DNA of 64,000 bases from Sphingomonas ginsenosidivorax (GCF_007995065.1 NZ_VOQR01000001.1:437001-501000), one strand, 5' to 3'. Counted from the first letter of the stretch, positions 1 to 8,443 are shown. Notes: a model not told the origin generated them from the letters alone. Numbers and translations: made by a program.

Positions 1-616
1 CCGCATGCCGCTCGGCGCGGTCATAGGGGAACGGCACCTGGCGAAACCCGATCCACGCCACCATCCCGCGAATGAACCGTGCCTGTTCGGGCAAGCTCAG
101 GAACGCATCCAGCGCACGCCGGCTCATCAGCCGGAAATCGCCGGTGTCGAGCGGAATCGGCGTCTCGGTCATCCGCGTCAGCAGGCGATAGAACGCCGCC
201 GCGGTCGCCTTCTTGAACAAGGTCTCGCCCGCGCGCTGGCGGCGTACCGCATAGACCACGTCGGCGCTCTGCGCCGCCATCGCCGCGCGCATCTCGGCCA
301 GCAGTTCGGGCGGGTCCTGCAGGTCGGCGTCGATGATCAGGATCTGCTCGCCCGCGCACAGGTCGAGGCCCGCGGTCAGCGCGAGCTGATGGCCATGGTT
401 GCGCGACAGGTTGATCGCGACCAGCCGGGGATCGGCGGCGGCGAGCCGCTGCATCGCGCCCCAGCTGTCGTCGCGCGATCCGTCGTTGATCAGCACGATC
501 TCGTAATCCTCGCCGACCGCGGCCTTCGCCGCACCGGAGATACGGGCATGCAGGATGTCGAGGCACGCGGCCTCGTTATAGCAGGGGACGACGACGGACA
601 GCGCGGGACGGATCAT
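1..616 (-). CDS. Polyprenyl-phosphate glycosyltransferase, GT2 (DPM1/GtrB-like), 3' end missing
   Basis: Seen: the minus-strand reading frame starts at ATG 616 and runs off the left edge after 205 codons. The N-terminus (MIRPALSVVVPCYNE) is the classic GT2 opening, followed by INDGS near residue 40 and the DADLQDPPE motif near residue 95, which binds the nucleotide sugar and metal. Family knowledge: this motif set belongs to the dolichol-phosphate-mannose synthase/GtrB group, which loads a sugar onto a polyprenyl phosphate at the inner face of the membrane. The C-terminal membrane helices expected for GtrB would lie outside the window. A GtrA protein at 5389-5817 and a GT-C-like protein at 5897-7753 would complete a three-part lipid-linked sugar system. 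The sugar is unknown. Confidence 0.88.
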   Translation of the reverse strand, partial: MIRPALSVVVPCYNEAACLDILHARISGAAKAAVGEDYEIVLINDGSRDDSWGAMQRLAAADPRLVAINLSRNHGHQLALTAGLDLCAGEQILIIDADLQDPPELLAEMRAAMAAQSADVVYAVRRQRAGETLFKKATAAAFYRLLTRMTETPIPLDTGDFRLMSRRALDAFLSLPEQARFIRGMVAWIGFRQVPFPYDRAERHA

Positions 617-702
617 CGGCCCCGTCTAGGGTCGCGGAGCGCCAGCCGCAACGGGCGACCGCACCCTTCCCGGTGACGGGCGAAATGCGATAGGGGCGGG
701 GG

Positions 703-1446
703 ATGAGCGAGACCACACCGAGCCCCCAGCCCAAACCGCGCCCCAACCTGGCCTATCATCACACCCCCGGGACCGGCCCGACGATCGTGTTCCTGTCGGG
801 CTATGGCTCCGACATGACCGGCACAAAGGCGGTCACACTCGAAGCCTGGGCCAAGGCGCAGGGCCGCGCCTTCCTCCGCTTCGACTATGGCGGCTGCGGC
901 CAGAGCGAGGGTGCGTTCGAGGACCAGACGCTGGCGGACTGGCGCGACGACGTGCTCGCGATGCTCGACGCGCTGGTCGAGGGCCCGGCGCTGCTCGTCG
1001 GTTCGTCGCTCGGCGGCTGGCTGATGCTGCTGGTCGCGAAGGCGCACCCCGACAAGGTCGCCGGCCTGGTCGGCATCGCGCCCGCGCCCGACTTCACCGA
1101 TTGGGGCTTCACCACCGAGGAGAAGATGACGCTGCTGAGCGACGGCCGGCTCGAACGCGTCAGCAAATACGGGCCCGAACCCGTCGTCTATACCCGCGGC
1201 TTCTGGTCGTCGGGCGAGGCGAACCGGCTGATGTTCGGCGAGATCGCGGTGACCTGCCCGGTCCGGCTGGTGCAGGGGCAGCGCGATCCCGACGTGCCCT
1301 GGGCGCGGACCGCGCGGCTCGCCGAGCTGCTGCGTTCAGCCGATGTGCAGACGGTGCTGGTCAAGGACGGCGACCACCGCCTGTCGCGCGATACCGACAT
1401 CGCGCTGATCATCCGCGCGGTCGAGGATGTGATCGCCGCCCTATGA
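703..1446 (+). CDS. Alpha/beta hydrolase, ABHD10-like
   Basis: A 247-residue cytosolic alpha/beta hydrolase. The oxyanion region FLSGYGSD lies near residue 31. The nucleophile elbow GSSLGG is near residue 102, the acid is probably in GQRDPDVPW near residue 195, and the catalytic histidine is in DGDHRLS near residue 225. Together they give a complete Ser-Asp-His triad. Length and motifs fit the ABHD10/palmitoyl-thioesterase-like group, but the substrate cannot be read from sequence. The stop overlaps the start of the next gene by 4 bases (ATGA), so the two are probably translated together. Confidence 0.85.
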   Translation: MSETTPSPQPKPRPNLAYHHTPGTGPTIVFLSGYGSDMTGTKAVTLEAWAKAQGRAFLRFDYGGCGQSEGAFEDQTLADWRDDVLAMLDALVEGPALLVGSSLGGWLMLLVAKAHPDKVAGLVGIAPAPDFTDWGFTTEEKMTLLSDGRLERVSKYGPEPVVYTRGFWSSGEANRLMFGEIAVTCPVRLVQGQRDPDVPWARTARLAELLRSADVQTVLVKDGDHRLSRDTDIALIIRAVEDVIAAL

Positions 1447-2183
1447 TGTTGTTTGTCCTCGCTCTCGCCGCCGCACAGGCCGGCCCTGCCGACGCGGCGG
1501 TCGATCGCTTTGACCGCTGCGCTGCGACCGCCGAGCGCGACCCCGCCGCCGCACGCGTGGAAGCCGGGCGCTGGCAGGCGTCGGGCGGCGGCCATTATGC
1601 GCGCGCCTGCGCCGGGCTTGCGCTGTCGACTGAGCGCAACTGGTCGGCGGCGGCGGCCGAGTTCGAGGCGGCGGCGCGCGCCGCGCAGGTCGCGCGCAAC
1701 GTCCGCAGCGCGACCTATTGGGCGCAGGCCGGCAACGCCTGGCTCGCCGCGGGCGACTCGATAAAGGCGCGCACCGCGCTCGATTCGGCGCTGACCTCGG
1801 GGACGCTCAAGGGGCTCGCACTCGGCGAGGCGCAGCTTGACCATGCGCGGGCGCTGGTTGCGGGCGGCGAGCTCGACGCCGCGCGGACCGACATCGACCT
1901 CGCGTTGACAACCGCAGCCGACGATCCGCTCGCCTGGCTGCTCTCAGCGACGCTGGCGCGCCGGTCGGGCGACCTGCGGCGCGCGAAGACCGACATCGCC
2001 GAGGCGCTCAAGCGCTCGTCCGACGACGCGACCGTCCAGCTGGAGGCGGGCAACATTGCCGCGCTGAGCGGCGACGAGGCCGCCGCGCGCATCGCCTGGG
2101 GCCAGGCGGCCCGGCTCGCCCCGACCAGCGACGCCGGTGAGAGCGCCGTCGTCGCGCTGAAGCAGTTCGATACCGCCAAATAA
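1443..2183 (+). CDS. Exported TPR-repeat protein
   Basis: 246 residues starting at ATG 1443 inside the stop of the upstream hydrolase. The N-terminus (MMLFVLALAAAQAGPADA) looks like a short signal peptide. The rest is alanine-rich paired helices of tetratricopeptide type, for example around residues 60-90, 95-130 and 150-215. No catalytic motif is visible. A periplasmic protein-interaction role is inferred from the fold only. It is followed by a palindromic REP-like element rather than another gene of the same operon. Confidence 0.7.
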   Translation: MMLFVLALAAAQAGPADAAVDRFDRCAATAERDPAAARVEAGRWQASGGGHYARACAGLALSTERNWSAAAAEFEAAARAAQVARNVRSATYWAQAGNAWLAAGDSIKARTALDSALTSGTLKGLALGEAQLDHARALVAGGELDAARTDIDLALTTAADDPLAWLLSATLARRSGDLRRAKTDIAEALKRSSDDATVQLEAGNIAALSGDEAAARIAWGQAARLAPTSDAGESAVVALKQFDTAK

Positions 2184-2187
2184 CCCC

Positions 2188-2284
2188 CCGTCATGCCGGG
2201 CTTGTTCCGGCATCCATGGTGCCGCAAACCCCGGACCATCGATTGCGCGGCGACATGGACCCCGGAACAAGTCCGGGGTGACGG
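2188..2284. repeat. BIME-like pair of inverted REP palindromes
   Basis: Two related arms of about 31 bp (2188-2218 and 2254-2284) face each other. The left arm contains ATGCCGG...CCGGCAT and the right arm ACCCCGGA...TCCGGGGT. The reverse complement of the right arm matches the left arm at roughly 25 of 31 positions. The element fills most of the 140-bp space between the TPR gene and gloA. A partial relative sits at 24012-24054 and shares the flanking gtgccgcaaacc. It may act as a transcriptional pause or a REP-type mobile palindrome. Confidence 0.7.
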
Positions 2285-2323
2285 CTTTTGGTTAGACGAC
2301 CCGCTTACACCCGAGGACCCAGC

Positions 2324-2758
2324 ATGAAATACCTCCACACCATGGTCCGCGTCGCCGACCCGGACGCGACGATCCGCTTCTTCGAACTGCTCGGCCTCAA
2401 GGAAGTCCGCCGGCTCGAGAACGAGAAGGGCCGCTTTACGCTGATCTTCCTGGCGACGCCCGAAGACATGAACGCGCCGGGCGAACGCGCCAATGCCGAG
2501 GTCGAACTGACCTATAACTGGGACCCGGAAGAATATGGCGAAGGCCGCAATTTCGGCCATCTCGCCTACCGCGTCCAGGATATCTACGCGACCTGCCAGC
2601 GACTGATGGACGCTGGCGTAACGATCAACCGCCCTCCGCGCGACGGTCACATGGCGTTCGTCCGCAGCCCCGACAATATCTCGATCGAGCTGCTGCAGGA
2701 CGGCGTACTCGATCCGGCCGAGCCCTGGGCCTCGATGCCCAACACCGGTCACTGGTGA
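2324..2758 (+). CDS. gloA: Lactoylglutathione lyase (glyoxalase I)
   Basis: 144 residues from ATG 2324, close to the usual length of about 135 for bacterial GloA. The N-terminus ([20 protein letters not shown]) matches the opening of this VOC-fold family. Candidate metal ligands are His6, the glutamate in AEVELTYNW, the histidine in FGHLAYRV and the glutamate in SIELLQ. It converts the methylglyoxal-glutathione hemithioacetal to S-lactoylglutathione. The next gene, starting at the overlapping TGATG, encodes the hydrolase for this product, so the two genes form a complete glyoxalase pathway. Confidence 0.93.
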   Translation: MKYLHTMVRVADPDATIRFFELLGLKEVRRLENEKGRFTLIFLATPEDMNAPGERANAEVELTYNWDPEEYGEGRNFGHLAYRVQDIYATCQRLMDAGVTINRPPRDGHMAFVRSPDNISIELLQDGVLDPAEPWASMPNTGHW

Positions 2759-3483
2759 TGCTGGAGATCGTCCGGGTTCCCGTGCTCGCCGACAATTACG
2801 CCTGGCTCGTCCATGACGATCAGAGCGGCGAGACGGTCGCGGTCGACCCGGGCGAGGCGGCGCCGGTGATCGCCGCCGCCGAGGCCCGTGGCTGGCGGAT
2901 CGCGCAGGTCTGGACGACGCACTGGCACGGCGACCACACCGGCGGCAACGAGGCGATGAAGGCGTACGGCGCGACGGTCACCGGCCCCGCGGCGGAGGCG
3001 GCGAAGATTCCGACGCTCGATACCGCGGTCGGCGAGAGCGACGTCGTCCGGCTCGGCGGGCACAGCGCGACCGTGATGACGGTGCCCGGCCACACCGCCG
3101 GGCACATCGCGTTCCACTTCGCCGACGACGCGGCGATCTTCACCGGCGACACGCTGTTCGCGATGGGCTGCGGCCGGCTGTTCGAGGGCACGCCGGCGGA
3201 CATGTTCGCCAACATGCAGCGCTATGCGGCGCTGCCCGACGACACGCGCGTCTATTGCGGCCACGAATATACGCAGAGCAACGGCCGCTACGCGCTGGTC
3301 GCCGAGCCCGACAACGCCGCCATCGCGGCGCGGATGGTCGAGGTCGACGCGCTGCGTACGAGGGGCGAGCCGACGATCCCGACCACGATCGGTCTGGAAC
3401 GCGCGACCAACCCCTTCCTGCGTGCGATGTCGGCGGAGGAACTCGGCGAACGGCGCCAGGCCAAGGATTCGTTTCGCGGCTGA
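2758..3483 (+). CDS. gloB: Hydroxyacylglutathione hydrolase (glyoxalase II)
   Basis: 241 residues with a metallo-beta-lactamase fold. The metal-binding motif THWHGDHTGG is near residue 58. Further ligands are the histidine in VPGHTAGH near residue 112, the aspartate in FTGDTLF near residue 130 and the histidine in YCGHEYT near residue 168. The C-terminus carries the substrate-domain signature NPFLRA. It hydrolyses S-lactoylglutathione to lactate and glutathione. ATG 2758 overlaps the gloA stop; a GTG one codon upstream is possible. At about 241 residues it is slightly shorter than E. coli GloB (251). Confidence 0.93.
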   Translation: MLEIVRVPVLADNYAWLVHDDQSGETVAVDPGEAAPVIAAAEARGWRIAQVWTTHWHGDHTGGNEAMKAYGATVTGPAAEAAKIPTLDTAVGESDVVRLGGHSATVMTVPGHTAGHIAFHFADDAAIFTGDTLFAMGCGRLFEGTPADMFANMQRYAALPDDTRVYCGHEYTQSNGRYALVAEPDNAAIAARMVEVDALRTRGEPTIPTTIGLERATNPFLRAMSAEELGERRQAKDSFRG

Positions 3484-3498
3484 ACGGGAGATGGGCAG

Positions 3499-3849
3499 AT
3501 GCGGACGATCACCCTGGTCGCGCTGGCGACGACGCTCATGGCGGGCCGATCGGACCCACTCGCGGGGCGCGTCGCGGGGGCGCCGGTCGACTGCATCGAC
3601 CTGTCGCGGATCAACGGCCCCGACATCGTCGATGCGAACACCATCCTCTATCGCCAGTCGGGCAAGCGGATCTGGGTCACCGGGCCGGTCGGCGAATGCC
3701 CGTCGCTTCGCCCGATGGATACGCTGATCGTCGAGGTCCAGGGATCGCGGCTGTGTCGCAACGACATGTTCCGCACGGTCACGCCCGGGCTCTCGATCCC
3801 CTCGGGCATCTGCCGCTTCCGCCGCTTCGTGCCCTACGACCGGCCTTGA
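3499..3849 (+). CDS. Small exported protein, DUF6491-like, degenerate lipobox
   Basis: 116 residues from ATG 3499 with a GGGAG ribosome site 8 bases upstream. The first 16 residues are hydrophobic. Where relatives usually carry a lipobox cysteine (LAGC), this one reads LMAGR, so it is probably not lipidated. The mature part has four cysteines (CIDLS, GECPSL, SRLCRN, GICRF) and the spacing recalls the DUF6491 family. Function is unknown. It lies between gloB and a converging enoyl-CoA hydratase gene. Confidence 0.65.
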   Translation: MRTITLVALATTLMAGRSDPLAGRVAGAPVDCIDLSRINGPDIVDANTILYRQSGKRIWVTGPVGECPSLRPMDTLIVEVQGSRLCRNDMFRTVTPGLSIPSGICRFRRFVPYDRP

Positions 3850-3853
3850 GAGC

Positions 3854-4651
3854 CTAGTCCTTGAATACCGCCGGGCGCCGTTCGATGTTCGCGCGGACCT
3901 GTTCGATCTGGTTGGGGGTGCGGATGACCCTGGCCTGCTCCTCGCTCTCGGCGATCAGCACCGCGGCGGCATCCGCATCGGCGGCGAGGTTGTAGAGCCG
4001 CTTCGACCCGCGGATCGCGCCCGGATTCTTCCCCGCGATCTCGCGTGCCATCGCCATCGCCGATGCCAGCGGGTCCTCGGCGAGCCGCGTGACGAAGCCC
4101 ATTTCGAGCGCCTCGGTCCCGTCGAACTCGCGCGCGGTATAGGTCAGCTCGCGCAACAGGTCGTCGCGCACCAGCGTCCGCCATAGGGCGACGCCGGCCA
4201 TGTCCGGCACCAGCCCCCAATGAGTCTCGCGGATCGCGAACCGCGCGTCGGCGCGCGCGATGCGGATGTCGGCGCCCGACATGATCTGGAAGCCCCCGCC
4301 GAACGCGACGCCGTGCACCGCGGCGATCACCGGCATCGGCAGCGTCCGCCAGCCCCAGGCGACCTGCTGCGGCCCGTTGGCGAGCCCGTGCGTCCGCGCG
4401 TCGAGATCGAGCCCCGACCCGCCGTCCGCCATCGACGCCATGTCGAGCCCGGCGCAGAAGGCGCGGCCCTCGCCCGACAGCACGACGACGCGGACGTCGT
4501 CCATCGCCGCCAGCCGGTCGATGGCGGCGGCGATCCCGGTGAACATCGCCGGATCGATCGCGTTCATCTTGTCGGCGCGGTTCAGCCGGACGTCGGCGAT
4601 ACCGTCCTCGCAGCGGATCGTGACCCGGTCGTCGCTCATGGCCCCCGTCAT
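3854..4651 (-). CDS. Enoyl-CoA hydratase/isomerase family protein (crotonase)
   Basis: 265 residues with the crotonase fold. The CoA-binding and oxyanion segments are visible: EGRAFCAGLDM near residue 65 and HGVAFGGGFQIMSGADIRIA near residues 115-135. The catalytic acidic position is in the ETHWGLVPD region near residue 145. It acts on an acyl-CoA ester, either by hydrating a double bond or as an isomerase; the exact substrate is not clear. The start overlaps the stop of the upstream methyltransferase gene (ATGA), so the gene belongs to a gtrA-methyltransferase-crotonase operon read leftwards. Confidence 0.88.
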   Translation of the reverse strand: MTGAMSDDRVTIRCEDGIADVRLNRADKMNAIDPAMFTGIAAAIDRLAAMDDVRVVVLSGEGRAFCAGLDMASMADGGSGLDLDARTHGLANGPQQVAWGWRTLPMPVIAAVHGVAFGGGFQIMSGADIRIARADARFAIRETHWGLVPDMAGVALWRTLVRDDLLRELTYTAREFDGTEALEMGFVTRLAEDPLASAMAMAREIAGKNPGAIRGSKRLYNLAADADAAAVLIAESEEQARVIRTPNQIEQVRANIERRPAVFKD

Positions 4652-5373
4652 GGCAGGGCCAGCGTGACGATCGACACCCCCGGCGTCATCGGGACGCGCC
4701 CGACCAGATGCCGCTCAAGCCGGAAGATCCGCTCGAACAGCGCGTTGACCGGACCCGGCGGCGGCGAATCGTCGCTGTCGTCGCGCCCGCTCATCCGCCC
4801 CGCGATCCGCGCGGCGGCGGCGAGCGGGAACAGCAGCGAGTTGAAATAGCCGAGCTTGGCCGGCTTCAGCCCGGCGCGCTCGATCGCCGACTTGAGCGTC
4901 GCCTTCGAATAGCGACGGTGGTGGTGGTTCACGGTATCGTGCGCGCTCCACATCCACTGGTGCGCCGGCACCGCGATCAGAATCTTGCCGCCCGGCGCAA
5001 GGCATTCGCGCATCGCGGCCAGCGCGGCGACGTCGTCCTCGATATGCTCGACCACGTCGAGCACCGCGATCAGATCGTAATGCCGCCGCGGCACGCCGGT
5101 CAGCGCGGGCAGGGGGGCGGCACCCACCGGTTTGCCCAGCCGCTCGCTCGCGATCTCGCGTGCGGCGGGGTCGATCTCGATCGCGTCGACATCGCCGAAC
5201 GTCGCCAGCATCGGCAGATTGTGCCCGGTGCCGCAGCCGATCTCGAGGATCTGCGCCTGCGCCGGCAGCGCGGCGTAGCGCGTCAGGTAATCGGCAAGGA
5301 TGTCGCGGCGCGCGCGGTACCACCAGTGCGTGGAATCATGCGCGGCCATCCGGTCGTAGACGATGCGATCCAT
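4648..5373 (-). CDS. Class I SAM-dependent methyltransferase
   Basis: 241 residues. The SAM-binding motif I is ILEIGCGTGHNLP near residue 42, motif II ends in AIEIDPAA, and the post-motif segment is DLIAVLDVVEHIEDD near residue 100. LAPGGKILIAVPAH is the usual strand 5 region. Relatives often sit beside glycosyltransferases and GtrA proteins and may methylate glycans or lipid intermediates; that is inference. It lies between gtrA (15-bp gap) and the crotonase gene (4-bp overlap). Confidence 0.85.
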   Translation of the reverse strand: MDRIVYDRMAAHDSTHWWYRARRDILADYLTRYAALPAQAQILEIGCGTGHNLPMLATFGDVDAIEIDPAAREIASERLGKPVGAAPLPALTGVPRRHYDLIAVLDVVEHIEDDVAALAAMRECLAPGGKILIAVPAHQWMWSAHDTVNHHHRRYSKATLKSAIERAGLKPAKLGYFNSLLFPLAAAARIAGRMSGRDDSDDSPPPGPVNALFERIFRLERHLVGRVPMTPGVSIVTLALP

Positions 5374-5388
5374 CAGATCTTGGCCATA

Positions 5389-5817
5389 TCAGTGGAATAC
5401 CCAGAAACGGTTGAGCACGAAGGACACGATCGCCGCCAGGAAGATCGCGGGGACGAGCGGGACCCAGGGGTGCAGATGGAGCAGCGCGGTACCGATCCAG
5501 GTGATAACCGCGTTGAGCGACAGCCCGGCGGCCTGCACGATCACGAATTTCACGCGCTGGCTGGCACCGCGGTCCTCGGCGCCCTGGAAGCTCCAGCGAC
5601 TGTGCACGACATAGCCGAACGTCACCGCCACCGCGAACGCGAACGGCACCGCCGCCACGGCATATTCGCGCGGAAACACGAACGCGGTCAGCGGCAGGTA
5701 TACCAGCGAATAGACCACGCTGGACAATCCGCCGGCGATACCGAAGCGCAATAGCTGGCCGAGCAGCCCGCTCGCCTGCATCTGCTCCACCTGTCGCCGA
5801 ATCGTCTGCATGCCCAC
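5389..5817 (-). CDS. GtrA-family membrane protein
   Basis: 142 residues with four predicted transmembrane segments, at roughly residues 20-40, 52-72, 92-112 and 118-138. The family signatures are visible: LRFGIAGGLSS at the first helix, RWSFQG in the middle loop and FVLNRFWVF at the C-terminus. GtrA proteins are thought to flip polyprenyl-phosphate-linked sugars across the inner membrane. The matching GtrB-type transferase is the truncated gene at 1-616 and a GT-C-like candidate lies divergently at 5897. Confidence 0.9.
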   Translation of the reverse strand: MGMQTIRRQVEQMQASGLLGQLLRFGIAGGLSSVVYSLVYLPLTAFVFPREYAVAAVPFAFAVAVTFGYVVHSRWSFQGAEDRGASQRVKFVIVQAAGLSLNAVITWIGTALLHLHPWVPLVPAIFLAAIVSFVLNRFWVFH

Positions 5818-5896
5818 CTTGTTCTTTAATCCCGCGTCGATACAGCGGCGGAAAGCTCCGCGCGTCTAGAGGGCGTGCGGCCCGGAGGAAAGCGTT

Positions 5897-7753
5897 TTGG
5901 ATCAGGCCCCGATGACGGATGGCGCGGCCCCGTCGCGTCTGCGCGACGACGACACCGTACCGTCGCGTCTGCGCGACGAAATCGTACCGTCGCGTCTGCG
6001 TGACGAACTCGACCGCCATTGGGTGGCGCTCACGCTGGTCGCCTGGGCGGCGATCGCGGCGTGGATGCTCGTCGACCGCTGGGGGCAGATCCGCTGGCTG
6101 TCGCTGGGCGACACCGACGACAACATGCGCCTGATGCAGGTCCGCGCGCTGCTCAACGGGCAGGGCTGGTACGACCTGCGCAACTATCGGCTCAACCCGC
6201 CGCTCGGCTTCGACATCCATTGGAGCCGGTTGGTCGACCTGCCGATCGCGGGGCTGATCCTGTTCTTCCGCCTGTTCACCAGCAACAGCTGGGCCGAGCG
6301 GCTCGCCTGCGGCATCGCGCCGATCCTGCCGCTGTCGGTCACGATGCTCGGCACCGCGGCGACGGTGCGCCGGCTCGTCAGCCCTTATGCCTGGCCGCTC
6401 GGGCTCGTGTTCCTGACCGGGGCGACCGCGACGCAGCTGATGTTCACGCCGATGCGGGTCGATCATCACGGCTGGCAGCTCGCGATGCTCAGTCTCACGC
6501 TCGCCGGCCTCTGCGATCCGAAGGCGCTGCGCGGCGGCGCGCTGGTCGGTATCGCGAGCGCCGTGTCGCTGACGATCGGGCTCGAACTGCTGCCCTATGC
6601 GGCGATGGCAGGCGCGATCCTCGCGCTGCGCTGGGTCTGGGACCGCGGCGAGGCGGACCGGCTGCAGGTCTATGCGCTGTCGCTGGGCGGCGGCAGCGCG
6701 CTCGGCTTCGCACTGTTCGCGTCGAACGCGAACCAGGTCATGCGCTGCGACGCGCTGACCCCGGTCTGGCTGAGCGTGATGATCGCGGCGGGCCTGCTGC
6801 TGTTCCTGCTCGCGCGGTTCGGTCCCGAACCGCGCGCGCTGCGTCTCGCGCTGGCGATCGCGGCGGGCGGGGCGATCGTCGCCGGCTTTGCATGGATGTT
6901 CCCGCAGTGCCTGGGCCGGCCCGAACAGGTCTCGCCCGAGCTCGCGCACAACTGGCTGGACAATGTCCGCGAGGCCAAGCCGATCTACAAGCACGCCTTC
7001 CGCACCGGCTTCGCGATGGCGACGTTGCCGATCATCGGGCTGATCGGCGCGATCGTCGCGAGCTGGCGCGCACGCCGCTCGCCTGCCGCGCTTGGCTGGG
7101 TCTGCGTCGCGCTGTTCGCCGCCTTTGCCGCCGCGATGCTGCTGTGGCAGGTCCGCGCCGCCCCCGCGGCGCAGCTGCTCGCGGTATCGGGCGCGACCGC
7201 GCTCGGCTGGCTGCTGCTGCCCTGGCTGCTTCACCACCGGCTGCTTCCCGTGCGCGTGTTCGGCACCGTTGCCGGGTTCCTGGTCGTCTCCGGCCTGTTC
7301 GCGGGGCTGGCGATCCAGTATCTCCCGATCGACCGCCCCAAGCCGTACGAAAAGCGCGTCAATGCCGCGACCGGCAACTGCATGCGCACGACCGTGCTTT
7401 CGCAGCTGAACCGCTATCCGGCGCAGACGATCTTCACCTTCGTCGACCTGGGGCCACGGCTGATCACGATCACGCATCACGACGCGATCGCGGGACCCTA
7501 TCACCGCAACGGCGATGCGATCCTCGACGTGCAACACGCGTTCGACGGCCCGGCCGATCGCGCACATGCGATCATCAAGCGGCACGGCGCGACGATGCTG
7601 ATGCTGTGCCCCAACGCCGCCGAATCGACCAATTACAAGGCGCGCGGTCCGAACGGCTTCTACGCGCAGATGTCCCGCAACCAGGTTCCGGCGTGGCTGA
7701 CGCCCTTGCCGCTTCCCGCGAAATCGCCGCTTCGCTTGTACAAGGTCGACTGA
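5897..7753 (+). CDS. Polytopic membrane protein, GT-C/STT3-like candidate
   Basis: 618 residues starting at TTG 5897, chosen because the GGAGGAA ribosome site lies 7-10 bases before it; an ATG at 5912 is too far from that site. About ten to twelve membrane helices follow. The first external loop holds LGDTDDNMRLMQVRALLNG near residue 75 and a later loop holds MRVDHHGWQL near residue 190. An acidic first loop plus a DHH motif is typical of GT-C and oligosaccharyltransferase-like enzymes that take sugars from polyprenyl carriers. Residues about 12-37 are three tandem PSRLRD units encoded by palindromes. It is clearly a membrane protein, but a transferase role is inferred. Confidence 0.65.
   Translation: MDQAPMTDGAAPSRLRDDDTVPSRLRDEIVPSRLRDELDRHWVALTLVAWAAIAAWMLVDRWGQIRWLSLGDTDDNMRLMQVRALLNGQGWYDLRNYRLNPPLGFDIHWSRLVDLPIAGLILFFRLFTSNSWAERLACGIAPILPLSVTMLGTAATVRRLVSPYAWPLGLVFLTGATATQLMFTPMRVDHHGWQLAMLSLTLAGLCDPKALRGGALVGIASAVSLTIGLELLPYAAMAGAILALRWVWDRGEADRLQVYALSLGGGSALGFALFASNANQVMRCDALTPVWLSVMIAAGLLLFLLARFGPEPRALRLALAIAAGGAIVAGFAWMFPQCLGRPEQVSPELAHNWLDNVREAKPIYKHAFRTGFAMATLPIIGLIGAIVASWRARRSPAALGWVCVALFAAFAAAMLLWQVRAAPAAQLLAVSGATALGWLLLPWLLHHRLLPVRVFGTVAGFLVVSGLFAGLAIQYLPIDRPKPYEKRVNAATGNCMRTTVLSQLNRYPAQTIFTFVDLGPRLITITHHDAIAGPYHRNGDAILDVQHAFDGPADRAHAIIKRHGATMLMLCPNAAESTNYKARGPNGFYAQMSRNQVPAWLTPLPLPAKSPLRLYKVD
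5930..6005. repeat. Three tandem palindromic units inside a coding region
   Basis: The core CGTCGCG-TCTG-CGCGACG occurs at about 5931-5948 and 5961-5978, and once more at 5988-6005 with one change. Each copy can form a 7-bp hairpin. In frame the units read PSRLRDDDTV, PSRLRDEIV and PSRLRDEL at the very start of the membrane protein. Unit spacing is 30 then 27 bases, so frame is kept. Confidence 0.8.
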
Positions 7754-7763
7754 GGGTTCCGGG

Positions 7764-8192
7764 CTAGTCGGGCCGAGCCTGGCCCATCGCCGCCATCGCC
7801 GCCTCCATGTCCATGAACATCGGTTCGAAGATATGCCCGTCGAGGTCGGTGAACGTGCGACCGTACATGAATCCGTGATCCTGCACCGCGCGCGGCTCGG
7901 TGCCGCCCGCCGCCAGCGCGGCATCGGTGATCGCGTCGACCGCATCGCGGCTTTCCTGCGACAGGCACAGCAGCACTTCGCTGCTGTCATGCGCGTCGAC
8001 GATTCGCTTGGCGGTGAAGGTCGAGAAATAGGCGTGGTCGAGCAGCAAGAAGCTGATCGTATCGGACCAGACCATCGCCGAAGCGACGTCGTTTGAGAAG
8101 CGAGCGTCCTTCGTCATGCCGATCGCGGCGTAGAAGGCGGTTGCGGCGGCGACGTCGGCCACCGGCAGGTTGACGAAGATCATCTTGGCCAT
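7764..8192 (-). CDS. VOC-family (glyoxalase/bleomycin-resistance-like) protein
   Basis: 142 residues from ATG 8192, chosen because GGAGGAG lies just upstream; a longer frame to 8255 lacks such a site. The N-terminus (MAKMIFVNLPVADVAAATAF) and the paired beta-alpha-beta layout are typical of the VOC superfamily. The C-terminal half contains the expected metal-side segment TFTDLDGHIFEPMFMD. Many such proteins are annotated as lactoylglutathione-lyase-like, but the substrate is unknown. It converges with the membrane protein gene ending at 7753. Confidence 0.82.
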   Translation of the reverse strand: MAKMIFVNLPVADVAAATAFYAAIGMTKDARFSNDVASAMVWSDTISFLLLDHAYFSTFTAKRIVDAHDSSEVLLCLSQESRDAVDAITDAALAAGGTEPRAVQDHGFMYGRTFTDLDGHIFEPMFMDMEAAMAAMGQARPD

Positions 8193-8443
8193 CTCGACTC
8201 CTCCGACTTGCTGTCCGCCGAAGATGCCGCGGGGCGGCTCCGTGCGCAACGCCAAAGTTAGGAAAAGTAACCAGAGGCCGTTTACATACCATCCCCGCGA
8301 GCGAGCGATGGCGGACTATTGCGGCGGGCGGGGGAACCGAGCGCCGGCCGAACGGTTCGTCACACTCTTCCCGCTGCCAGCGAAGGTCGCGGTTGAGTAA
8401 CGCCCCGTGCTTGGCCTAGAGCAGTCGGGAACACGAGGCCCAT

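Noticed and set aside
5336..7990. Long minus-strand open frame of 884 codons opposite the GT-C-like gene
   Set aside because: Arg/Gln/His-rich composition is typical of the antisense of a high-GC gene. It overlaps several well-supported genes on both strands.
8193..8443. Possible small gene between the VOC gene and cobS
   Set aside because: Frames here lack ribosome sites and protein-like composition; the space more likely holds the two divergent promoters.
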